A stretch of 64,000 nucleotides of DNA from Leptolyngbya sp. SIO1E4 (GCA_010672825.2 JAAHFU020000001.1:1240001-1304000), one strand, 5' to 3'. Numbered from the stretch's first letter, positions 8,742 through 17,874 are shown. Program-made: numbers and translations. Notes: generated from the letters alone by a model not told the origin.

Positions 8742-10400
8742 ATGAGACCTCAAGTTATTGCGATTGGTTTAGACGCTGGTGATCCTATCCTGATTGATAA
8801 ATGGGTTGATCAAGGCAAACTACCCATTCTTCAAAGCTTGAGAGAGAAGGGTGCCCATGGTTCTTTAGACAACATGGGATATTACAAAGCTGAGACTCCC
8901 TGGACAAGCTTTCTAACGGGCTGTTTACCTCAGAAAACAGGCTACTGGTCACCTTTCAAATTCCAAGAGGGTTCTTACGAAGTTGAAGAACTTCAAGCCT
9001 ATGACTTCCAGGAATATCCTCCCTTTTATGCATTAGGGTCTGAGTATAGGGTGGCGGCTTTTGATATTCCACAATCTCATCTAGCACCTAACGCTAATGG
9101 CCTACAGGTGTTAGCTTGGGGTGCTCACTCGCCTCAGACACCCAGTCATTCTCTTCCAGAAACGGCCCTGGATGAAATCAATCGAAGCTACGGCAAACAT
9201 CCAGCACTCCATAAAGATCACGGTGACTGGTGGGATGAGGATTACCTAAAACGTCTCTACAAGTCCTTACATAAGGGCTTAGACAAGCGGGTCAAAATTT
9301 GTCACCAGCTCTTAGAGCAAGAGCGTTGGGATTTATTTCTGACGATCTTCGGTGAAACACACTCTGCAGGACATGACTTTTGGTATCTCAGTGATCCAAC
9401 CCATCCTCTTTACTCCCATCGACCCTCTACCTTTGGAAACTCAGATCCTCTACTAGATGTCTTCCAGGCCACGGATCGAGCCATCGGAAACATCTTAGAA
9501 AAGGCTCCTAAAGACAGTTACGTTGCCGTTTTTGCTGCACATGGAAGTGGTAATAACACAACGGATGTCTCTAGCATGCTGCTGCTACCAGAGTTCTTAT
9601 ACCGGCTTAATTTTCCTGGAGAGATTCAGCTCGCTCCAGGGAAGAAACAGCTACCCGGTTTGCTCACTAACCCTAAGAGAAAAACATGGACGGGTGAAAT
9701 TTGGCAGACTAAATACGATAAGAATCCTGTCAAGCGGCTTCTACGTAAGCAGCTCCCCTCTAAGTGGCATCGATATTTAGACCAGACTTTCGGAACCGAT
9801 GCCCATGAATTACGCTCGCCTGAGCAGCTAAGAGCAGATGGCCATTCTCTATTTTGGCAACCTTCACTCTGGTACAAAGACTTTTGGCCTCAAATGAAAG
9901 CCTTTGCCCTGCCGAGTTTTTCAGAAGGGTACATCCGGATTAATTTATCTGGTCGCGAGCCGAATGGCATCGTTGATCCTCAGGACTATGCTGCTGTCTG
10001 TGAGGAGTTAATCCAAGAACTTCATCAAATTATCAATCCTAGAACAGGGCGTCCTGTGATCAAAAAGGTGGTCAAAACGCGTCAGTCTCCGTTTGAACGC
10101 GATGCTAAGCTGCCTGACGCAGACTTAGTTGTTGTTTGGGATGAAGAGCCGACTGACGTTGTGGATCATCCTAAGTGCGGGCGAATTGGCCCGGTGCCTT
10201 ATCGTCGAACAGGCAGTCACCGTGGCAGAGGTTTCCTCACTCTGACAGGTCCTGATATTGCGCCTGGTAGCCAGTTACGCAAGGGACATGGTGTTGATTT
10301 GGCACCAACATTGCTGCATTTGATGGGAGCACCTATTCCTGATTATTGTGATGGGGTTTCTTTACTAGAGTCTGCACAAGTACAAGCTCAATATGCATAA
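8742..10400 (+). CDS. Alkaline-phosphatase-superfamily phosphodiesterase/phosphatase
   Basis: A 552-residue soluble member of the type I phosphodiesterase/nucleotide pyrophosphatase group. D11 in AIGLDAGD is a metal ligand; the nucleophile is T52 or T55 in ETPWTSFLTG; GETHSAGHDFW supplies a further ligand pair; the late GSHRGRGF carries the last histidine. The usual SDHG motif reads FAAHG here, so one aspartate is missing. No signal peptide, so it acts in the cytosol if active. Start has AGGTAGG ahead of the ATG. It follows the two glycosyltransferases (96 nt) and probably acts on a phosphate-linked sugar or lipid-linked intermediate of the same pathway (inference). Confidence 0.78.
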   Translation: MRPQVIAIGLDAGDPILIDKWVDQGKLPILQSLREKGAHGSLDNMGYYKAETPWTSFLTGCLPQKTGYWSPFKFQEGSYEVEELQAYDFQEYPPFYALGSEYRVAAFDIPQSHLAPNANGLQVLAWGAHSPQTPSHSLPETALDEINRSYGKHPALHKDHGDWWDEDYLKRLYKSLHKGLDKRVKICHQLLEQERWDLFLTIFGETHSAGHDFWYLSDPTHPLYSHRPSTFGNSDPLLDVFQATDRAIGNILEKAPKDSYVAVFAAHGSGNNTTDVSSMLLLPEFLYRLNFPGEIQLAPGKKQLPGLLTNPKRKTWTGEIWQTKYDKNPVKRLLRKQLPSKWHRYLDQTFGTDAHELRSPEQLRADGHSLFWQPSLWYKDFWPQMKAFALPSFSEGYIRINLSGREPNGIVDPQDYAAVCEELIQELHQIINPRTGRPVIKKVVKTRQSPFERDAKLPDADLVVVWDEEPTDVVDHPKCGRIGPVPYRRTGSHRGRGFLTLTGPDIAPGSQLRKGHGVDLAPTLLHLMGAPIPDYCDGVSLLESAQVQAQYA

Positions 10401-10717
10401 CTCTGAGGGGTGATGTGTCTGTACACCTGTAGAGCGATGGAAGCGTTGAATGAGTTGACTGCAAAGTCATGACAGACCATTAGCGGTTGATCATCTGCAC
10501 GCAGGTATTGCAGAAAAGTTTTCTGCCTGACTAGATGACTTAGTCTGAAAGCTCGCTAAGTTTCTGCATGGCTGTACTGAAAAATATCAATAGGCAGTAA
10601 TTGCCAATGCTTTCATAGTGCTAGCATTGCAGTTACTGTCTATTTTTATCATTACTCTCAAATCAAGATTTTTAATTTTTTAGTCCCATGCCGCTTTCGC
10701 GAAAGGGCGCAATCGAT
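10401..10717. other. Convergent intergenic region
   Basis: 317 bp between the phosphodiesterase gene and recQ, which read towards each other. It holds the hairpin at 10595-10647 and a 12-nt palindrome CTTTCGCGAAAG at 10694-10705 near the recQ stop. I see no gene. Confidence 0.5.
10595..10647 (+). terminator. Probable terminator after the phosphodiesterase gene
   Basis: Arms at 10595-10611 (CAGTAATTGCCAATGCT) and 10623-10638 pair with one mismatch and one bulge, followed by TCTATTTTTA. It lies 195 nt beyond the stop codon and fits the end of the glycosyltransferase/phosphodiesterase transcript. Confidence 0.6.
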
Positions 10718-12898
10718 TTATCTGGCCAGCGTTGATTGCTCTCGACGGTAAACGCCTCGCACGAGTCGAATTTCGTCATAGGTATAGCTGCGATCCAGAA
10801 GATCGCGCACTTCACTTAGCCGGTTGCTCACAACCTGCCCCAAAACTTGCCGAATCATCGTTTGCCGTTCTGGAGTGACAAAGTCGTCTAAGTTAATCTC
10901 TTCACCAGTTTCCAGGAGTTCAGCAAGATGACGAATGACGGTGGTTTGACGTAAATTCCGCAGACGGGCAATCTCGGTAGGGGAATGCCCCTGCTGATAT
11001 AGCTGCAGGGTAATGGCATGGGTGTTGCCAACCAGCACAGGCTCGCTAGGGGCAGACGGCTCTGAAGTCAGGCCCGTCTCATCGCAGAAAGCATTAATGT
11101 CATCGATAAAGGCCTGACCGTATTGTTCAAGTTTGCGGCTACCAACCCCAGAAATGCGACCGAATGCAGCCAGAGATCGCGGCATCCGCTGAGCCATTTG
11201 ACGCAGGCTGGTTTCTGTAAAGACAATGTAGGGAGGCACACCCTGTGCGTCTGCGAGACGTTTGCGGAGAGATCGCAACCTTTCCAAGAGACTCTCTGTT
11301 TCCCCAGACTGACTCAGTGCAGATGCAGCCGAGCCTCCTTGTAAAGCGTCGGGAATAGCCACCTGCACCGAAATTTGTTTGCGCAACACCTGCCAGCTCG
11401 CCGCATTCAATTTCAGTACAGGAAATCCATCCGTTGTCTCGGCCATCAGCCCTTGATGTAGTAGGGAACGACCCAGCAACTTCCATTCTTCAACGCTGCG
11501 GTCTTTGCCAATGCCATAGGTCGAGAGTTGATCGTGGTGCAACTCTCGCACACGTTTTTTTTGAGAGCCGCGCAACACATCAATGATGTGCACCATGCCA
11601 AATCGTTCTCGGCAACGGGCCACGCAGGAAAGAAATTTTTGGGCGTCAACCGTCCAGTCTTCGACCGGTTTGGGATGACAGCAATTGTCACAACGATTGC
11701 ATTGGCCCGGAAAAGACTCCCCAAAATAGCCGAGTTGTATCTGCCGTCGGCAGACAGTACTTTCGGCGTAATCTAGCACCTGTCGAAGCTGTTGACGAGC
11801 GATATTTTGTTCTTGCTCGTTCGGCTTTTGATCAATTAGGTAATTAACTAGGGAGACATCTCCATAGCTGAAATAAAAGGTGCAGTGGGCAGCTTCTCCA
11901 TCTCGACCAGCACGCCCCGATTCCTGGTAGTAGCTCTCTAAGGTTCGGGGTAAATCATAGTGCACCACAAGACGCACATCGGGCTTATTGATACCCATTC
12001 CAAAGGCAATCGTCGCAACGATGACCTGCACATCGTCACGAAGAAACCGGGTTTGGTTGGTAGCCCGGAGCTGATCAGACAAGCCAGCATGATACGGCAA
12101 GGCAGAGACCCCATCCTGCTGCAGCCTTAACGCCAATTCATCGACTCGTTTACGACTAAGGCAGTAAATAATACAGGCGCCTGGAGTTCCCTTTACCTGA
12201 TGCAGCAGGGCTCGATAGGTGTGCCGATCTTTAGGGCGGATTTCGTAGTAAAGATTTGCTCGGTTAAAGGTAGCGACAAAAACCTGGGGCTGATCCAGCT
12301 GGAGCTGCTGAACAATGTCTTGCCGCACACGGGCCGTTGCCGTAGCGGTCAATGCCATCATAGGCACTTGGGGAAAAGCCCTGCGGAGGCGATGTAGTTG
12401 ACGATATTCTGGCCGGAAGTCGTGCCCCCACTCAGACACACAGTGGGCTTCATCGATCGCAAAGCCAGAAATGCCAACCTGCTGATGCAGTTGAGACAAA
12501 AATGGCCAAAATCCCTCACTCAGCAGCCGTTCTGGTGCGACATAGAGCAATTTGATGCGCCCTTGCAGCAGATCATATGTCCGCGATCGCACCTCCAGGC
12601 CATCCAAGCTGCTATTCAAATAGGTGGCTGCAATGCCGTTGTTATTGAGGGCATCAACCTGATCCTGCATCAGTGCAATCAATGGGGAAACGACAACCGT
12701 GACCCCGAGCCGTAGCAAAGCCGGTAGTTGATAACACAGAGACTTTCCCCCACCGGTGGGCATCACAACAAGCCCGTCACCTCGGTTCAGAAAATTCTCA
12801 ATGACAGCTCGCTGCTCAAAACGGAATTGGTCATAGCCAAAGAAGTGCTTTAAGGCCGCCTCTAGAGATGGAAACTGAGGGGATGCAGCTGAAGTCAT
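10718..12898 (-). CDS. recQ: ATP-dependent DNA helicase RecQ
   Basis: A 3'-5' DNA helicase of recombination and fork repair. At 726 residues it has Walker A MPTGGGKS (K52), DEAH at 149-152 followed by CVSEWGHDFRPEY, the SF2 motif VI region YYQESGRAGRDGE, a zinc site with C..GQCNRCDNC (about 378-400), and a winged helix. The HRDC domain spans about 530-605 (PPYIVFTETSLRQMAQRMP, FGRISGVGSRKLEQYGQAFI). Beyond HRDC, about 630-725, an extra helix-turn-helix region reads LYQQGHSPTEIARLRNLRQT, as in long RecQ proteins. Convergent with the polysaccharide block. Confidence 0.96.
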   Translation of the reverse strand: MTSAASPQFPSLEAALKHFFGYDQFRFEQRAVIENFLNRGDGLVVMPTGGGKSLCYQLPALLRLGVTVVVSPLIALMQDQVDALNNNGIAATYLNSSLDGLEVRSRTYDLLQGRIKLLYVAPERLLSEGFWPFLSQLHQQVGISGFAIDEAHCVSEWGHDFRPEYRQLHRLRRAFPQVPMMALTATATARVRQDIVQQLQLDQPQVFVATFNRANLYYEIRPKDRHTYRALLHQVKGTPGACIIYCLSRKRVDELALRLQQDGVSALPYHAGLSDQLRATNQTRFLRDDVQVIVATIAFGMGINKPDVRLVVHYDLPRTLESYYQESGRAGRDGEAAHCTFYFSYGDVSLVNYLIDQKPNEQEQNIARQQLRQVLDYAESTVCRRQIQLGYFGESFPGQCNRCDNCCHPKPVEDWTVDAQKFLSCVARCRERFGMVHIIDVLRGSQKKRVRELHHDQLSTYGIGKDRSVEEWKLLGRSLLHQGLMAETTDGFPVLKLNAASWQVLRKQISVQVAIPDALQGGSAASALSQSGETESLLERLRSLRKRLADAQGVPPYIVFTETSLRQMAQRMPRSLAAFGRISGVGSRKLEQYGQAFIDDINAFCDETGLTSEPSAPSEPVLVGNTHAITLQLYQQGHSPTEIARLRNLRQTTVIRHLAELLETGEEINLDDFVTPERQTMIRQVLGQVVSNRLSEVRDLLDRSYTYDEIRLVRGVYRREQSTLAR

Positions 12899-12926
12899 GA
12901 CAGAGTTGTTGCGATTGCACCGAGCC

Positions 12927-13388
12927 TCAGTGTACCCGCAGATGCGAAGAGCGACTTCTCTTCAGTACACCTTTCGCCAAGGGTTTTGAGGGGGTAAACC
13001 AGGCCTTCAAACGCTCCCACAGAGACCGCTGTTGCTGAGTAGGCTGCTGGCCTGCCGCCAAGTCATAACACTCATAGGCTTCATGAAAGCGCCCTAACCG
13101 ATGCAGCGCAACGCCACGAAACAGCCAAGCTCTTGCATGTCCAGAGGTTAACGAAAGCGCACAATCGCAAGCTTGTAAAGCATCTTTGGGCCTTTCTAGA
13201 TGAATCAAACTGACTGCCTGTGACACATAGTCATCCGCAGTTGGAACCTCTTGGACAGCCTGACAAAAGCAGTGTAACGCCGCTTCATATTCACCCTGAT
13301 CAAGCAAGACATGGCCTTTATCAGACCAGAACTGAGCATTTGAACGCAAGGATCCTGAAGACATTGTGGAGAAATTAGAAGGTGCCAT
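12927..13388 (-). CDS. Small TPR-repeat protein
   Basis: From ATG 13388 this is 153 residues; an upstream in-frame start at 13502 would give 191 and a start at 13364 gives 145. No candidate has a good ribosome site. It contains about three TPR units: NAQFWSDKGHVLLDQGEYEA, PTADDYVSQAVSLIHLERPK, GHARAWLFRGVALHRLGRFH with DALQACDCALSL between. The C-terminus is basic (PLAKGVLKRSRSSHLRVH). TPRs bind partner proteins; the partner is unknown. It lies upstream of recQ on the same strand (28 nt) and may be co-transcribed. Confidence 0.68.
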   Translation of the reverse strand: MAPSNFSTMSSGSLRSNAQFWSDKGHVLLDQGEYEAALHCFCQAVQEVPTADDYVSQAVSLIHLERPKDALQACDCALSLTSGHARAWLFRGVALHRLGRFHEAYECYDLAAGQQPTQQQRSLWERLKAWFTPSKPLAKGVLKRSRSSHLRVH

Positions 13389-13927
13389 GAGAGTAAACAG
13401 CAGCAGCTTGTGAATTAGCCCCTGCCTGATAACAGTCGCAACAGAGTTACCGCGACCCTGCGCAACTACAACCCCATCCAAGCAAATTGCTGATCGAGAC
13501 ACATCGCTGAGCGAGATGTTAGATGGCTAAGCACTACTTTTCTTGATTTTATTGGGGCAAAGAATATTGGCCGATGCAAGATTGTCTGCGCTTTCATTCC
13601 GGGAACTTATCAAGTTCCATGTTCTTACAAAGAAACACGCTTATTCTGGCGCAAACAGGAAAACTTAACCGGCAGTTAACCTTTCTTCACAACACGCCTC
13701 CACCTGGCGAGAGGTTTCATCGACAGCTCAGCTTTAGACCACATCACATCTCTCTAACTTTTCGACCAGTTCCCCTACAAACAATCGTTGAGTTAAGCCT
13801 CAATCGCGCGCCCTTTTGTTGAGTATTGTAAACAAAATGCCGTCATGCTGGCTTTCTGTCTTGACAGTATCGGAAAGAAGCCGTTACCTTGACATCCATA
13901 CCCGGGTCACACAACCTAGAGCGCAAA
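13389..13927. other. Intergenic region before the RHH-ycf46 operon
   Basis: About 540 bp with no convincing gene. Near the right end lies a possible sigma-70 type promoter: TTGACA at 13861-13866 and TACCTT at 13885-13890, spacer 18, just before the RHH start. An AT-rich inverted pair TTTTGTT...AACAAAA is at about 13813-13837. Confidence 0.4.
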
Positions 13928-14281
13928 ATGCAAGACAAGCACAGAGCAACGAAGGTCACGCTATACATACCGCAGGAGTTGCACCGCCAGCTTAAAATTC
14001 GTTCCGCAGTCGAAGGTGAGCCGATGTCTACCCTTGCGGAGCGGGCGCTAGAGTTTTACCTGAATCACTCCGATGTTGTTGAGGAGTACTCAGGTCATGG
14101 AAACACTCATCGGGTTTATAGCTGTCCTACCTGTTCCGAATCTGTGGTCATGCGAGAGGGCGGTCTACTTCCAGTTAAGGATGTAGCTTCATCTTCCTAC
14201 TCCCACGATTTGCATGTGGGAGTGCATGAGGTTGCATCTGAGGGGAGCCGGCCCGAAGAGGGGCAGTTGGTTCCTTGCTAG
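13928..14281 (+). CDS. Ribbon-helix-helix DNA-binding protein with CxxC motif
   Basis: From ATG 13928 the protein has 117 residues (a TTG at 13889 would add 13). Residues about 6-45 fit a CopG/Arc-type ribbon-helix-helix: strand KVTLYIPQELHRQLKIRS, then helix EPMSTLAERALEFYLNH. Residues 65-80 (YSCPTCSESVV) hold a single CxxC pair that could bind metal in a dimer. The tail is unstructured. RHH proteins are dimeric regulators or antitoxins; no toxin is next to it. It sits 107 nt before ycf46 on the same strand, a layout I believe is conserved in cyanobacteria, suggesting regulation of that operon. Confidence 0.72.
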   Translation: MQDKHRATKVTLYIPQELHRQLKIRSAVEGEPMSTLAERALEFYLNHSDVVEEYSGHGNTHRVYSCPTCSESVVMREGGLLPVKDVASSSYSHDLHVGVHEVASEGSRPEEGQLVPC

Positions 14282-14387
14282 TTGTTTATGAAGTCATTTG
14301 ACTTTATTTGGTTGTTGGATTCGTCAGTCAGCAAAGTGACGCTTTTCAAAATCGTCAAGAACCAACAGTTACACCAGGAGTGACCGA

Positions 14388-15902
14388 ATGAGAGAGGATC
14401 TGAACATACTCATACAGGCTCAGTACCCCCTGGTCTACCTGGTTACTTTTGAAGAGGAGCGGGCAGAGCAAACGATTGCTTCTGTCGCTCAGCGCTCCAA
14501 GCCTCAGCGGAAGCTATTCACCTGGACGATGACCCATGGCGTCTTGGAGTATGGTCAGCCCCGTAATGTGACTCAGCACAGCAGCACCCTATCACCAGAA
14601 GCAGCTGTTGAGTGGGTTATGAGACAGCGTGAACCTGGTATTTATGTTTTCAAGGATTTGCATCCTTTCAAGGATTCGCCAGCGGTTACCCGCTGCTTAA
14701 GGGATGCGATCGCAAGTTTCAGGGGTGCACAGAAAACTATTGTTCTGATGTCTCCCATTCAAGAGATTCCTGTCGAGCTAGAGAAGGAAGTTGTTGTTTT
14801 AGACTTTCCTCTCCCCACAATGGCTGAGCTTAATCAGGTTTTAAGTGGTGAGCTAGATTCTTCGAAGGGTGGCCGCATTACAACGGATGTTCGAGAGAAG
14901 CTCTTGAAGGCAGCCCTCGGATTAACACGCGATGAAGCTGAGAAGGTTTATCGCAAAGCACGAGTCACGGCTGGCAAGCTGACTGAGCACGAAGTTGACA
15001 TCGTGCTAACGGAGAAAAAGCAGCTTATCCGTCGTAACGGCATTCTTGAGTTCATGGAAGTGGACGAAACAATTGATGCTGTTGGCGGCTTGGAAGAGCT
15101 TAAGCACTGGCTGAAGCAGCGTTCTGATGCGTTTACAGAGCGCGCCAGGGAGTATGGATTACCTCAGCCCAAAGGCATGTTGATTTTAGGTGTTCCTGGC
15201 TGTGGGAAGTCTCTGATTGCAAAGACGACTTCGCGGTTGTGGGGACTCCCTCTTTTGCGGCTAGATCTCGGTCGAGTTTACGACGGTTCTACAGTGGGCC
15301 GTTCTGAGGCTAACCTAAGGAATGCGCTCCGTACGGCAGAATCCATTTCTCCGGCAATCTTATTTATTGATGAAATTGATAAAGCTTTTGCCGGAGGCGT
15401 TGGATCTTCTGACTCAGATGGTGGAACTTCTAGTCGCATCTTTGGCACCTTTTTGACCTGGATGCAGGAGAAGACCTCGCCTGTATTTGTGATGGCGACG
15501 GCTAATCGAGTCGAGCGTTTACCTAGTGAATTTTTAAGGAAGGGGCGTTTCGACGAAATTTTCTTTGTGGATCTCCCCAACGAAGAAGAGCGCAAAGCTA
15601 TTTTCAAGATTCATCTTCAGAAGCGCCGCCGCGACATTTCTCGGTTTGATATCGAGCAACTTGTGAAGGTCTGTGATGGATTTTCTGGGGCCGAGATTGA
15701 GCAAGGGCTTATTTCTGCAATGTACGAAGCATTTGCTCAAGGTCGGGAATTCACCCAATTAGATATTATTGCTGCGATTCGGGCAACGTTGCCCTTGTCT
15801 AAGACGATGAACGAACAAGTGACGGCCCTGCGCGATTGGGCACGTCAACGCGCACGTCCTGCAGCAGCCTCCGTCGCTGAATATCAGCGCATGGAGTTTT
15901 AA
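14388..15902 (+). CDS. ycf46: Ycf46-type AAA+ ATPase
   Basis: A 504-residue AAA+ ATPase of the plastid/cyanobacterial Ycf46 family. N-terminal domain about 1-215 opens with LNILIQAQYPLVYLVTFEEERA; the AAA module follows with Walker A GVPGCGKSLIAKT (about 268-280), Walker B FIDEIDKAF (about 325-334), sensor 1 VMATANRVERLP and arginine finger FLRKGRFDEIFFV. A C-terminal four-helix lid ends near 480. AGGAG stands seven bases before the ATG. In Synechocystis the homologue is, as I recall, stress-responsive and needed under inorganic-carbon limitation; the target is unknown. Operon with RHH and Ycf35. Confidence 0.92.
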   Translation: MREDLNILIQAQYPLVYLVTFEEERAEQTIASVAQRSKPQRKLFTWTMTHGVLEYGQPRNVTQHSSTLSPEAAVEWVMRQREPGIYVFKDLHPFKDSPAVTRCLRDAIASFRGAQKTIVLMSPIQEIPVELEKEVVVLDFPLPTMAELNQVLSGELDSSKGGRITTDVREKLLKAALGLTRDEAEKVYRKARVTAGKLTEHEVDIVLTEKKQLIRRNGILEFMEVDETIDAVGGLEELKHWLKQRSDAFTERAREYGLPQPKGMLILGVPGCGKSLIAKTTSRLWGLPLLRLDLGRVYDGSTVGRSEANLRNALRTAESISPAILFIDEIDKAFAGGVGSSDSDGGTSSRIFGTFLTWMQEKTSPVFVMATANRVERLPSEFLRKGRFDEIFFVDLPNEEERKAIFKIHLQKRRRDISRFDIEQLVKVCDGFSGAEIEQGLISAMYEAFAQGREFTQLDIIAAIRATLPLSKTMNEQVTALRDWARQRARPAAASVAEYQRMEF

Positions 15903-15906
15903 GGCT

Positions 15907-15930
15907 TTTTCCTCAGTTTGCTGAGGAAAA
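15907..15930 (+). terminator. Hairpin after ycf46, possible attenuator
   Basis: Perfect 10-bp stem (15907-15916 with 15921-15930) around the loop TTTG. The T-run is on the upstream side and A-run after, so it would terminate better on the opposite strand; on the + strand it may stabilise or attenuate the mRNA between ycf46 and ycf35. Confidence 0.45.
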
Positions 15931-15932
15931 GG

Positions 15933-15950
15933 GCTAGCGAGCTCGCTAGC
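15933..15950. promoter_or_regulatory. Perfect 18-bp palindrome between ycf46 and ycf35
   Basis: GCTAGCGAGCTCGCTAGC is its own complement. It follows the ycf46 hairpin after two bases and precedes a pyrimidine-rich leader. It could be an operator for a dimeric regulator (the RHH protein of the same operon is a candidate) or an RNA processing element. Confidence 0.4.
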
Positions 15951-16048
15951 AGCTACAACCGAAGATAATTAGAGGCTTTCTTTCTCTGGTTGTCTTCTCT
16001 CTCTCAAACCTCGTTGTCTCTCTCAAGTTCTCTTCAGGAGGAAACATT

Positions 16049-16399
16049 ATGTCTCACTTCAGCACTCTGCGCACGAAAGTGGCCGACGCTGAGATTCTTA
16101 AGCAGTCTCTGTGTGACCTGGGCATCTCGGTAAAGACCGAGGCTGATGTCCGGGGTTATAACGGTCAGCGTGTTCGTGCCGACATTGTGGCTGTTTTGGA
16201 AGGCGAATATGATCTGGGCTGGTCTCGCAATGCCGATGGCAGCTTTGATCTGATTGCTGACCTTTGGGGTGTCGCTAAGAAGCACAACCAGACTGAATTG
16301 ATCAACTCTATCAACCAGAAGTACGCAGTTAACAAGACCTTAGCGGAAGTTAAGCGTCCTGGCCTACAGAACGCTAACGTGAAGCTGGTGCTTCAGTAA
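16049..16399 (+). CDS. ycf35: Ycf35 / DUF1257 protein
   Basis: A 116-residue protein starting MSHFSTLRTKVADAEILKQS, characteristic of DUF1257/Ycf35, a plastid and cyanobacterial family of unknown function. Later landmarks are VRGYNGQRVRADIVAVLEG and YDLGWSRNADGSFDLIADLW. A strong AGGAGG lies seven bases before the ATG, at the end of a CT-rich leader, which suggests high expression. The gene is 146 nt after ycf46; hairpin and palindrome between suggest separate control. Ends at a good terminator. Confidence 0.93.
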   Translation: MSHFSTLRTKVADAEILKQSLCDLGISVKTEADVRGYNGQRVRADIVAVLEGEYDLGWSRNADGSFDLIADLWGVAKKHNQTELINSINQKYAVNKTLAEVKRPGLQNANVKLVLQ

Positions 16400-16424
16400 G
16401 CCTATACCGCGTTCCCAGATGTTT

Positions 16425-16458
16425 GGGCTGACCTGTTTCTAAGGTCAGCCCATTTTTT
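16425..16458 (+). terminator. Rho-independent terminator of ycf35
   Basis: Perfect 10-bp stem GGGCTGACCT (16425-16434) with AGGTCAGCCC (16442-16451), seven-base loop, then a T6 run at 16453-16458. Confidence 0.92.
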
Positions 16459-16598
16459 ATGAGACAAGCACGCCTGCAAGAGCCTCGTTCATACAGCAGC
16501 AATCGATGTGATCACCGTACTCAAATCACTGAAGCATTGTCAGACAGCGGCATTCTCCCATGGGATTTTCTACACTCAGAAACAAACCGCTCATGCTT

Positions 16599-17834
16599 TC
16601 ATCCAGAGATCGTTAAATCTCTCATTGCGAAAATTACAGGCTTATCCTCTAATGCCTTAGGTTGAACAGGATACTTAACTCGATCAATACGCTCACCCGC
16701 TGCGTTATAGAGCGAAATTGTTCCGCCTCGATTACCTAGCTGAATGGGAGAGAGTGGCCCGATCTGCATTGCCTCCCCTGGCCCTAACACCCCTCCAATC
16801 ATCAACTCATCTTGTGGATCTTTTAAGCGCCAGCCTTGAAAATCTACCCGCTGGTTGGAAAGATTGATAATGGAAATCCATTCACCCAAGGTTTCATCTC
16901 CTGAGGCGTTAACTAGAGCTGCAGCAATAAAAATAGGGACTTCCTCATCACGAACGGTCTCCCGTTGGTCGTCCATGCTAATCATTTCGTCTGGTGCATC
17001 AACCTCGATATGTTCAGGGAAGTGATTCACATTTAGATCCGTCACAGCTCGCGGATTTTCATTAAAAAATAGCGGGTTATTGTCTGGTAGCTGTTGTGGA
17101 AATATCAAGCCGGTTTTCTCTTCAATCTCTGTAATGGAAACTTGATAACGCTGGAAGTTAAACAGCCGTTTTCCCCGTTTATCTCGCAAGGCCTCCTCAT
17201 CTTGCATCATCATGAATGCTCGTACTGCCAATGTCTCTTGGTGGTCAATATAAGCAACGACCTTGAAAAATCCCGATGGGATTAATGCTGTAGGGCGACC
17301 TTGAGGGGTGATCGATCGCGCAAATTCACCAAAGATTGGACCTGAGATCACGCTAATTTTATTCGTCGTATCAAGCGTCAGGTCTTTCACCCAATCTTCC
17401 AAGGCCAACCATTCGTCTTGGTTAAAATTCTCATGCTGTAATGATGCATTGGAATAGAAAAAAGTATCATCTGAGGCAAGTTTTGCCTCTCGGGCTGATT
17501 CTCCCCAAGCTGCTGAAGAGCGACGAGCCAGATGCCCCCGATCCCAAGGATTTGAGAAGTAGTAATCGTTATTTAGCTGATTTTCAGCACCTATCCGGGT
17601 ATCAATACGCCAATCATTTGAGCGGCTAACGCCCTTGATCTTGCTTTGATCAATATTGAGTGCCGCAAATAAGGGCGTTCGCAGCTGCTGATTCATCGCA
17701 ATGGTGTAGTTGTAGTACTGAGCATAAATGCCGTCTAGCAACTCTGGTTTCTCTAGGACAAACCCAATTAAACTGGGTGAGAATTCAGGTAATGGCACTG
17801 TTTGGCCCAAAAAATCGGGATCGTAACCTACCAT
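16599..17834 (-). CDS. DNA/RNA non-specific endonuclease with C-terminal lamin-tail domain
   Basis: The start is taken at ATG 17834 because GGAGG lies five bases ahead; ATG 17846 would add four residues. The first ~265 residues are a NUC1/NucA-type beta-beta-alpha-metal nuclease: DRGHLARRSSAAWG with the general-base histidine (H105 from the upstream ATG), the SNASLQHENFNQDEW metal-asparagine region, and ISGPIFGEFARSI. Residues about 305-400 are an immunoglobulin-like lamin-tail domain (LGEWISIINLSNQRVDFQGW). These nucleases cut DNA and RNA without sequence preference and are often secreted, yet no signal peptide is visible. Alone on its strand, upstream region full of repeats. Confidence 0.85.
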   Translation of the reverse strand: MVGYDPDFLGQTVPLPEFSPSLIGFVLEKPELLDGIYAQYYNYTIAMNQQLRTPLFAALNIDQSKIKGVSRSNDWRIDTRIGAENQLNNDYYFSNPWDRGHLARRSSAAWGESAREAKLASDDTFFYSNASLQHENFNQDEWLALEDWVKDLTLDTTNKISVISGPIFGEFARSITPQGRPTALIPSGFFKVVAYIDHQETLAVRAFMMMQDEEALRDKRGKRLFNFQRYQVSITEIEEKTGLIFPQQLPDNNPLFFNENPRAVTDLNVNHFPEHIEVDAPDEMISMDDQRETVRDEEVPIFIAAALVNASGDETLGEWISIINLSNQRVDFQGWRLKDPQDELMIGGVLGPGEAMQIGPLSPIQLGNRGGTISLYNAAGERIDRVKYPVQPKALEDKPVIFAMRDLTISG

Positions 17835-17874
17835 AACGACCTCCATATCCTTGACTCAGAAAATGTTGCAACTA

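Noticed and set aside
13574-13822. 82-codon frame before the RHH gene
   Set aside because: Composition is not protein-like and no start signal is present.
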